From: Beroe ovata | Taxonomy: Eukaryota > Ctenophora > Nuda > Beroida > Beroidae | DNA length: 24,717 nt | Assembly: GCA_946803715.1 (NCBI GenBank) | Contig: CAMPET010000201.1 | Coordinates: forward strand, 1 to 24,717 | Direction: 5' to 3' | In this document: positions 9,075 through 16,630 of the stretch, piece by piece | How the letters are laid out: the number at the start of each line of letters is the position of its first letter | Numbering within the stretch: position 1 is the stretch's first letter | Notes under the pieces: model-generated | What the model saw: only the letters and a program-made list of their open reading frames with translations | What the model was told of the DNA's origin: nothing | Databases searched by the model: none | Made by a program: the position numbers and the translations under genes

Positions 9075-12000
9075 TCAATGTTCCTCGACCATTTCAAAAT
9101 CGAATCCTATCGGACTAACTTTGCTACTCATCTTTTTCGGGGAAAAAATCTTTATCATCTCTCCAAATGCCCTAAAATACTTCTTGAGGTGAGCCTCCAG
9201 GATAAGTATTGGATTTAGGATTGAATTGAGGGGAAGAATGATGATGCTGAAAATTGAGTGCCAGCTTGCGGTACTGAGAACCTCAGAAATGTGAATGAGC
9301 CAAACCCCGAAGAACGGAACCCAAGAAAGGATATCAGTGAAAATGAGAATGGAAATGTTCCGTTGGATTTTCTTATTCCGATCCACCAGGGCTCGGTTAT
9401 TCTTTCCTGCCAGATTTATGCTTTTCTTGGTAATTACATGGATTGTACCGTAGCAAATAGCAATCGTGGAAACACAAAGCATGTTGGAGATAAGGACACC
9501 ACCTGATATCCAGATTTGAGGGTTATCAATTCTGACGAAATAGTTGAAGAGACAAAGTCCGTTGCTGCCATAGAAACCGATCCTATCTCCCCTCACTACT
9601 CTATTGACGAACATGCTGTCTATGAAATTGTCCACGTAGTACCACGGTAGGTTGACTGCCGAGAACCGGCCGTAGTAAGCCTTGATTATCTTTACCAAGC
9701 TAGGCTTGTCCAGCCCCCCAACAAACAGTGGGTTGTCATCAAACTTGACAGTTTGGACGAAGTATGACTCCAGTAGTTCCAGAGTGGGCAGCACAGCCAC
9801 GATGATGGCAAGGAGATAGGTGCCACAGACCCAACATATGAGGGACGTTTTCTGCCTGTGTGACAGCCCCTCCCGGGGGATATTCATGGATCTGAGACCC
9901 GAAGCTCTGAGCACACTGAGGATGGTCATGGAGTAGAGGGAAACAAGGGATCCAATGGTCGAGATGACCCCCAGAAATGTGCACGTATCATTGGTTACCC
10001 ACTGTAGCTGTGTTTTGCACGTGCTAGTATTGATGAGCTCATCAGAAACTGCCACTAGGAGAATGAAAATCCCTTGCAGAAGATCTCCTGAGGAAACCAC
10101 AAGGACAAATGATTCGTTTATCATGGCAACAGCTGTCTTCAGTGTCCTGAACTTCTTTACTCCATCATAAATCACACCAAAGTTCAGGATTGTTGCTGTG
10201 AGCCCCAGCAGAAGGGCAAAAATGAAAATCCCCCTATTGTGGAATATCTTGACTTGGTTATCACACTCATCATTGCACTCATCACTGTAGTCAAGACAGT
10301 CAAAGACACCGTCACACATCTTCTCTATGGGGATGTACTCCCCAGAATCCAGACATCTGAAGTTATTTGAGCATCCAGCCTCATCTGACGAGTCATCACA
10401 ATCCTCAATCAGATTACACACCTTATCATACGCTATACACTGCCCGTTCGTACAACCAAACACATCCTGTTCAAGTCTGCCGTCAGAGTCCCTGAATGCG
10501 ACCGTCAATCTGCCAGCCTCGGTAATCGTGTGAAACTGGAAAATATTGGCAATGTTCCTGCAGGCTGTATGAGGAATGTGAGTCAGTGGACAGACACAAT
10601 TCAGTGCATCACTGTAATGCTTTGTACACACGAGATACACATACAACTCCCCAAATATACTCTGACAGCTCACTCGTCGGGAGTATTGCCGACTCAGGAG
10701 GATAATCTGATCCGCCACCCCGTAGATACGCGGTACTTTGGTGAGAGCAACCTCACTGCATGCACCCGCCAGGTGTTCCAGACTGCCTAACCCAGGGTAG
10801 CAGTAGCCTGTTCTCTTCCTTGCTGCAAACCTCTCCACACTACTATAGATCTCATAGTCCCGTCTAGATTTGGCACACAGTGCTCTGTCACAGTTAGTGT
10901 AGCCTGTGCACACTCTGCCGATTGCCAGACTGTTTTCAGATTGTGGACACTTGAGGAGTGTGGTGTTGACACAGGACACGTGCTTTCTGAAGGAGTAAAT
11001 GACCTTATCTCCGATCCCACAGACCCTAGACCAGCCGTCTGCGTCCTCATCCTGCCCACCGATACAGTCCTCCATCCCATCCAATATCCAGGAGGAGGGT
11101 ATTGCTCCTCTCACTTCATGTCCCACATTTGACAACCTCCGCATGCATTCTGCACCAGGTGACGTCATTGACCGGCATTCCTGTCCCTCCTCATCACTCT
11201 CATGTGGACAGTCTGCCTCGCCGTCGCACATTCTGTGTTTGTGTATCACGCAGTGTTTGGTTATCGACACGCAACTGCTGTCTATAGCATCGTCACAAAG
11301 GTTTAGTCCCTTACAAAGGACATGCTCGGACATCTTGGTAGAATAGCCCGAGACATTGCATGTCAGGGGACTTGGCCCTGTACAGTTCATCTGGTCCCGG
11401 TAATCTTTGCAGATCGCCTCCGGCCAGTTTGGAGAATTTTTGTCGGGGATACTGCACTTGTTTCGCTCGTGCAGCATGCGGAAACCTTCGGAGAAAAAAG
11501 ATTTTCCACTGAGACAAGTATCATTTGGGTTGCAACCCTTCTCGTCCTGACCAAATATGCAATCTCTTCTCCCATCGCATATCCGCTTCGGTCCCACAAA
11601 CTCAATGTAGCCCGTGGCACACAGTTTGGAAACGTGGTATGATGCTACCTTGCATATCATTCCGAATACCAGGGTAGAGTTCACACCGCATCTCGCTTCA
11701 TCGAAACAGTTTGGACAATCACATACCCCGTCACACACATTCGCCATAGCGAGTTTAGCGATCATTGTTGTGGAAGTTGCTTCTGTGCACGGAGCACAGT
11801 AGAAACTCTTTGCATCGTCACCCTCACACGACCCCTCGTCCACAGCTGTGCTGCTCGTACTGTTTACCGAGTTGAGACACTGTGGCACACCGTCACACCG
11901 GTAATAACTGAACAGCTGCATGAAGTTGACCACCCTCGAGTGAGACACATCATGCACGTGGAAGTTTTTGAATTTCAATTCGCAGAGCACTTCCCCACAC

Positions 12001-12422
12001 ACCGGATCTGCAGCATTGCTTGCGGCATCATGATCAGTGTCACGTGATGAACACTCAATATGACCGCACGACTGATAAAACGTGTCATCACCCGGACACA
12101 GCGTTGAGAACTCCTGAATTCGGCATTGGAGTCGGGCTACCCTGTAGTAGTGATCGGTGAACGGGCATTTGTAGTACATATCATTTGTACCGTTTACGGA
12201 GCACTGCTCCTTCAGATACCCTCTGATTATTATGAAGGAGCAGTTTGTCGGTGTGACAGCTCCCACTGGGAGTGGGAAGGAGGTAAGTCCTTCTTTTGGC
12301 TCGCCCTTGTAGTGCCCTAGAATCGTTCTGTGGTTCTCAGTTAGGAAACTCGAGAATGTTGTTCCAGTTAGGGTAACAAGGAGTAGTGATGTTTCCATGA
12401 TTCGTAACATACTCATTGCCAT
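9075..12422 (-). CDS. LDLa-rich, LGR-like rhodopsin-family GPCR (1115 aa, intronless)
   Basis: A single open frame with a hydrophobic N-terminus (residues 1-25) and several in-frame ATGs near the start. The ectodomain of about 725 residues is cysteine-rich. LDL-receptor class A modules are clear at 267-297, 388-416, 655-684 (DCDDSSDEAGC) and 687-720. Weaker ones lie at about 172-200, 228-245, 365-384 and 421-460. The 7TM block spans 732-1077: N747 in TM1, D780 in TM2, C814 before TM3, W864 in TM4, C957 in the long second extracellular loop, LIFTDILSWVP in TM6 and LPLNSILNP in TM7. TM6 and TM7 match the LGR (glycoprotein-hormone/relaxin receptor) group, in which RXFP1/2 and GRL101 also carry LDLa modules (family knowledge). 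No leucine-rich repeats are seen. The acidic residue of E/DRY is replaced (SVLRA, 836-840) and NPxxY reads NPILI. Ligand and coupling are unknown. The stop codon is 65 bp from the ankyrin exon end on the other strand. Confidence 0.9.
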   Translation of the reverse strand: MAMSMLRIMETSLLLVTLTGTTFSSFLTENHRTILGHYKGEPKEGLTSFPLPVGAVTPTNCSFIIIRGYLKEQCSVNGTNDMYYKCPFTDHYYRVARLQCRIQEFSTLCPGDDTFYQSCGHIECSSRDTDHDAASNAADPVCGEVLCELKFKNFHVHDVSHSRVVNFMQLFSYYRCDGVPQCLNSVNSTSSTAVDEGSCEGDDAKSFYCAPCTEATSTTMIAKLAMANVCDGVCDCPNCFDEARCGVNSTLVFGMICKVASYHVSKLCATGYIEFVGPKRICDGRRDCIFGQDEKGCNPNDTCLSGKSFFSEGFRMLHERNKCSIPDKNSPNWPEAICKDYRDQMNCTGPSPLTCNVSGYSTKMSEHVLCKGLNLCDDAIDSSCVSITKHCVIHKHRMCDGEADCPHESDEEGQECRSMTSPGAECMRRLSNVGHEVRGAIPSSWILDGMEDCIGGQDEDADGWSRVCGIGDKVIYSFRKHVSCVNTTLLKCPQSENSLAIGRVCTGYTNCDRALCAKSRRDYEIYSSVERFAARKRTGYCYPGLGSLEHLAGACSEVALTKVPRIYGVADQIILLSRQYSRRVSCQSIFGELYVYLVCTKHYSDALNCVCPLTHIPHTACRNIANIFQFHTITEAGRLTVAFRDSDGRLEQDVFGCTNGQCIAYDKVCNLIEDCDDSSDEAGCSNNFRCLDSGEYIPIEKMCDGVFDCLDYSDECNDECDNQVKIFHNRGIFIFALLLGLTATILNFGVIYDGVKKFRTLKTAVAMINESFVLVVSSGDLLQGIFILLVAVSDELINTSTCKTQLQWVTNDTCTFLGVISTIGSLVSLYSMTILSVLRASGLRSMNIPREGLSHRQKTSLICWVCGTYLLAIIVAVLPTLELLESYFVQTVKFDDNPLFVGGLDKPSLVKIIKAYYGRFSAVNLPWYYVDNFIDSMFVNRVVRGDRIGFYGSNGLCLFNYFVRIDNPQIWISGGVLISNMLCVSTIAICYGTIHVITKKSINLAGKNNRALVDRNKKIQRNISILIFTDILSWVPFFGVWLIHISEVLSTASWHSIFSIIILPLNSILNPILILEAHLKKYFRAFGEMIKIFSPKKMSSKVSPIGFDFEMVEEH

Positions 12423-12525
12423 AAGTACAAACCCCTGAAATCGAAGCGATTATCAAAAAATTTAGATCTGACTCCGAACTTCATTTTGAATTGAACTTGG
12501 TACCACGAGGAAACTGCAATCGTGT

Positions 12526-12553
12526 TATATATAGGTCATTGTTTTATAGGTCA
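12526..12553 (-). promoter_or_regulatory. candidate TATA box and AGGTCA direct repeat upstream of the GPCR
   Basis: TATATATA (12526-12533) lies about 105 bp upstream of the GPCR ATG. Overlapping it, AGGTCA occurs twice on the + strand (12533-12538 and 12548-12553) as a direct repeat with a 9-bp spacer; this is the half-site word used by nuclear receptors. Both are short words and could be chance. Confidence 0.25.
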
Positions 12554-12559
12554 TTGACT

Positions 12560-12799
12560 GCTCCGCCGACGCCCCCTTTTCGCCCCCAAGATGCCATTTT
12601 AATTTTTGCCATTTTTTGGCCCCTTTGCTGTCAATGTACGTCCTTATAATTGAACTCCCTTCATGTCCCCTTTTGCCCGATGCGTACTGCCCCAGGGTGC
12701 CACACTGCCACCTTTTCGCCCCCTTCGTGCCCCTTTTCAAACTACCCCCTCCCAGTCCCTTTTGTGCCCACAACAGTGTCCCCTGTAAGTGCCCCGGCC
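12560..12799 (+). repeat. C-rich degenerate GCCCCTTTT repeat
   Basis: Words of the type GCCCCTTTT, CGCCCCC and TGCCCC recur with irregular spacing. They generate overlapping open frames on both strands (106 codons on the minus strand, 67 and 73 on the plus) that show only compositional bias. Confidence 0.6.
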
Positions 12800-13369
12800 T
12801 CTGTGTTTGTCCAAATTGAGGATTTGATGAGGTTAATGGAAACAAGGAAGCGTAGTACCAGGGATGCCTGATCCGCCAAATTGCTGTGACGGGTAATGGA
12901 GGAGCTGATGCACAGAGGAATGATTTGACATTGAGGAATTAACAGTTAATTTTGCAAAAGGAGAAAAAATTGAGGAGGAGAAGAAAAAAGAGATGAAGAA
13001 GAAGGTGGAAAAGTCAACACATGAGAAGACTATAGAGGAGCTATGGTGAGGCTGGCAAAGTTTGAAAAGATCGAGGAAAAACTACAAAAGGAATAAAAGA
13101 GATAGTTTGGAGGAGGAGCTCTCAAAACTGACATGTAAGTTTGGAGCTAGAGACTGAGAAAGGCCGATTCTGTGGAGTGGGAGGTCACATGGAAATGGGA
13201 TAATTTTCCAGTTTCTGTAATCAATCTCCATAGAGATTTGAGGAAGGCTCTCTGACTGTTTATCATAACGAGGTGGAAGGAGCTTTCCACAGAGCCGTAG
13301 ATATACAGCTAGAGTCTGCTACGGAGATGATAGAACGGTGTGGTTCAGGGGAGGGCCTCAGGAAACTTT
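12800..13369 (+). pseudogene. frame-broken coiled-coil coding remnant
   Basis: Successive short + strand frames read as protein-like but are shifted against each other and broken by stops. They are IEDLMRLMETRKR (from about 12818), GEKIEEEKKKEMKKKVEKS then TIEELW-stop (about 12959-13047), LAKFEKIEEKLQKE (about 13053), LEEELSKLTCKFGARD (about 13111), then VEWEVTWKWDNFPVSVI and VEGAFHRAVDIQLESATEMI up to a TGA at about 13369. The heptad-like E/K pattern suggests a coiled coil. The later part has tryptophans and an amphipathic helix-like segment that I do not recognise. At least four frameshifts or stops argue for decay, although unrecognised introns remain possible. It ends where the first N-joined direct copy begins. 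Confidence 0.4.
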
Positions 13370-13950
13370 GAGTTCTTAATCTCAGGGCTATGGTGGCTAA
13401 TTAACCTGAATGTCAGGGTCTCTGAGGGGGCCAAGTTCCCCGGATAGGTCATTGAACAAATTTTAAGTGGGGAAATTCGGGGTAAATCCCTGAATCCTAG
13501 TTACACTTAAAAATGATGAACATTGCTTGAGGAGCCCCAGCAAACACAATTTCATCTGACGATATTATGTTGAGTTGTTATGTTGAGTTGCATATTATGA
13601 TGAGTTGAATATTATGTTGAATTGCATATTATCAGGAGGCTGACAAGCCCCTCGGGGCATCTGAAGCTGCCATGTTAAACGTGCGAGGAAATAAGGCCCA
13701 AAGGGCCCTTTTTGCGAAGTTTAGTATAACGATTGCAACTAACACGCTTGCCACAGGCCCTTCTATATCAATATGCTTGTACGGATTCCATTGGACAAAA
13801 TATGGCCATTGGATTTGGACGAAATATGCACATTGACATACGATTCAATATGTCTATTGGACTCAATATGTCAATTGGGCACGATAATGAATGTGAACTG
13901 AGCCAATAAAAGAAAAATAAAAAGGGGAGAGAGAAGCTGCATCAGCATGT

Positions 13951-13964
13951 GAGTCAGCTGACTC
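13951..13964. repeat. 14-bp perfect palindrome GAGTCAGCTGACTC
   Basis: Perfect dyad, also present unchanged in copy A2. It holds TGACTC and GAGTCA words similar to AP-1 half sites. Function unknown. Confidence 0.85.
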
Positions 13965-13992
13965 TGGTCTCTGAGTCTGAGCGTAAAAATTG

Positions 13993-14018
13993 TAGAATTG
14001 AAAAGCTTTTCAATTCTA
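13993..14018. repeat. 26-bp perfect palindrome centred on AAAAGCTTTT
   Basis: TAGAATTGAAAAG is followed immediately by its exact reverse complement CTTTTCAATTCTA. In copy A2 the central part reads GAGAAACTTTT, giving mismatches in the stem. The perfect form therefore differs between the copies. Confidence 0.95.
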
Positions 14019-14505
14019 GAATCATGTTTTCATAATTGCAAGCTAACAAAGCTTTAAATATTTCATTTTCATTCATTCAGGGATCGCATAAAAATTACTT
14101 GAACTTTCATCGTGCTGTCGCAACGAGTGTAAATTGTCGAGTGTAAATTGGGGTGGGTGAGAAGTATGCTAACGCTTTTAGGGAGGGTTTAAAATTGTGG
14201 GATTACTCCCTACCCTTACTGGAGGGATTTTATCACTGGCAAGGAATTTAGGACTCTTGTGGCGCTGAGTCTGACGGTAGGGTGGTATGGACGTTCGGAA
14301 AAACAATTTTCAGATTTACCAAATAAGAGGCAGAGTTTTTTACCACCAAATTCATTTTCAAATATTGAACACCACACTCATACATCCACTCTGTCCTGTG
14401 TCGAGTCTGAGCAGAGCACTTAATCTATAACTAATACTTTAGCAAAGAAAAACTATTCAAATTTGAGGCTTAATAATCGGGTATTGTTTGTTCTAAACCG
14501 TGCTC

Positions 14506-14506
14506 N
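14506..14506. other. single N joining copies A1 and A2
   Basis: The last base of copy A1 is immediately left of the N and the first base of copy A2 immediately right of it, which is the arrangement expected of two overlapping contigs placed end to end. Confidence 0.85.
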
Positions 14507-15722
14507 GAGTTCTTAATCTCAGGGCTATGGTGGCTAATTAACCTGAATGTCAGGGTCTCTGAGGGGGCCAAGTTCCCCGGATAGGTCATTGAACAAATTT
14601 TAAGTGGGGAAATTCGGGGTAAATCCCTGAATCCTAGTTACACTTAAAAATGATGAACATTGCTTGAGGAGCCCCAGCAAACACAATTTCATCTGACGAT
14701 ATTATGTTGAGTTGCATGTTATGTTGAGTTGCATATTATGATGAGTTGAATATTATGTTGAATTGCATATTATCAGGAGGCTGGCAAGCCCCTCGGGGCA
14801 TCTGAAGCTGACATGTAAAACGTGCGAGGAAATAAGGCCCAATAAGGGCCCTTTTTGCAAAGTTCTTTTTACGATTGTAACTAACACGCTTGCCAGTTGC
14901 CACTGCCTGGCCCTTCTATATCAATATGCTTGTACGGATTCCATTGGACAAAATATGGCCATTGGACGAAATATGCACATTGACATACGATTCAATATGT
15001 CTATTGGACTCAATATGTCAATTGTGCACAATAATGAATGTGAACTGAGCCAATAAAAGAAAAATAAAAAGGGGAGAGAGAAGCTGCATCAGCATGTGAG
15101 TCAGCTGACTCTGGTCTCTGAGTCTGAGCGTAAAAATTGTAGAATTGAGAAACTTTTCAATTCTAGAATCATGTTTTCATAATTGCAAGCTAACAAAGCT
15201 TGAAATATTTCATTTTCATTCATTCAGAGATCGCATAAAAATTACTTGAACTTTCATCGAGTTGTCGCAACGAGTGTTAATTGTCGAGTGTAAATTGGGG
15301 GTGGGTGAGAAGTATGCTTTTAGGGAGGGTTTAAACAATTGTGGGATTTCTCCCTACCCTTACTGGAGGGATTTTATCACTGGCAAGGAATTTAGGAATC
15401 TTGATTGTGTGTCACCGACGGTAGGGAAACCCCTATACAAGTTAAAACTGGATCAGGCTGCGAAATGGGTGGTGTAGAATTTGCGAGTCTGAAGTTCGGA
15501 AAAACAATTTTCAAATTTACCAAGAGGCCAATTTACCAAATAAGAGGCAGAGTTTTATACCACCAAATTCATTTTCAAATATTGAACACCACACTCATAC
15601 ATCCACTCTGTCCTGTGTCGAGTCTGAGCAGAGCACTTAATCTATAACTAATACTTTAGCAAAGAAAAACTATTCAAATTTGAGGCTTAATAATCGGGTA
15701 TTGTTTGTTCTAAACCGTGCTC
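14507..15722 (+). repeat. direct copy A2 (1216 bp)
   Basis: Second copy of 13370-14505, about 80 bp longer. The extra length lies mainly in insertions around 15420-15540 (for example a second ATTTACCAA phrase). After it the sequence runs on uniquely from AATTAAAAGAG. The open frames 14763-15056, 15262-15477 and 15405-15647 are not preserved in copy A1 and are not called as genes. Confidence 0.95.
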
Positions 15723-16140
15723 AATTAAAAGAGTTGAGATGAGAATTGCACATTCAACATTGATAGGTATCATAAAACTCATCGGAGACTGAGATTGAGA
15801 CTCATCTTAGAGTAAGCCGTTCCGCTGATGATAAGTTGTTAAAAATAAAAAGGTCTCACAGGGATCAAAAATTCTAGACCAAATTAACTTCTTCCGCATA
15901 AAGTAATTTGTCAAACAATCCACAATGACAAAACCGTCTCTTTGATATTGCAACACTATACTATCAAGTATCATTCCAAACCGACAAAACCTCACATCAA
16001 CTAACTGCAGAGTTCGAAGCGGGAATTACCTTCTTCACAGGTCACGATCAGAGTCTGGCTTTTGCACGTGCACAATAATAAATATCAATATGACCTCCCT
16101 GTACAATAACAATACGTGCTGCGTCTTCTTATCTCACGCG
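15723..16140. other. intergenic, no gene seen
   Basis: A 62-codon minus frame at 15807-15995 has no family signature. If the LamG receptor below is spliced past its nominal stop, further cytoplasmic-tail exons would have to lie here, but none is evident. Confidence 0.35.
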
Positions 16141-16380
16141 TCCCTTCTCACGCACTGCATGATACCACGCTGCGTCCCTTCTCACGCACTGCATGATACC
16201 ACGCTGCGTCCCTCCTCACGCACTACATGATATCATGCTGCGTCCCTTCTCACGCACTACATGATANTCCCTCCTCACGCACTACATGATACCACGCTGC
16301 GTCCCTTCTCACGCACTACATGATATACCACGCGTCCCTTCTCACGCACTGCGTGATAACACGCTGCGTCCTTTCTCACG
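16141..16380 (+). repeat. 34-bp minisatellite, about 7 copies, with an internal N
   Basis: The unit TCCCTTCTCACGCACTGCAT + GATACCACGCTGCG starts at 16141, 16175, 16209, 16243, 16268, 16302, 16335 and 16369 (partial). Variants include CTAC for CTGC and CCTCC for CCTTC. The N at 16267 truncates one unit, so the true copy number is unknown. Confidence 0.95.
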
Positions 16381-16630
16381 GACAACTTCACGCTAAAGGT
16401 ATTAATCCTCTGCATAGCTGCACTACGTGATAGAATGGGTGCTGCCGTTATCTATTGAGAAGTGCTCTGATTCTTTTTGTAACCTGTTCGGAAGAAATTG
16501 ATATAAATTTGACTGTAAAATCCGGAATAGAATTAGGATTAGAAATTATCAACTGTTTGTCATGTCAAGCAAGGGCTGCAATATCTTGGGTATAAACATA
16601 TTATAGATTCAGATCGGTCAAGCACAAAAT

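Larger units (their letters stand above)
13370..14505 (+). repeat. direct copy A1 (1136 bp), abuts N
   Basis: From GAGTTCTTAATCTCAGGG to TCTAAACCGTGCTC, this sequence is repeated at 14507-15722 with scattered substitutions and indels. Its end coincides with the N at 14506. It contains no conserved open frame; indels between copies disrupt every frame of any length, so it is read as non-coding. Internal features are a short repeat of ATTATGTTGAGTTGC (13563-13632), CCATTGGAC/AATATG words (about 13787-13880) and two palindromes. Confidence 0.95.

Noticed and set aside
9258-12320. Many open frames antisense to or out of frame with the GPCR
   Set aside because: They lie entirely inside the 1115-codon receptor frame, have no motif of their own and are expected shadows of a long coding region.
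15262-15477. 71-codon + frame in copy A2
   Set aside because: Indels in copy A1 disrupt the same frame, so it is not conserved between the two versions of the locus; its first codon is also doubtful.
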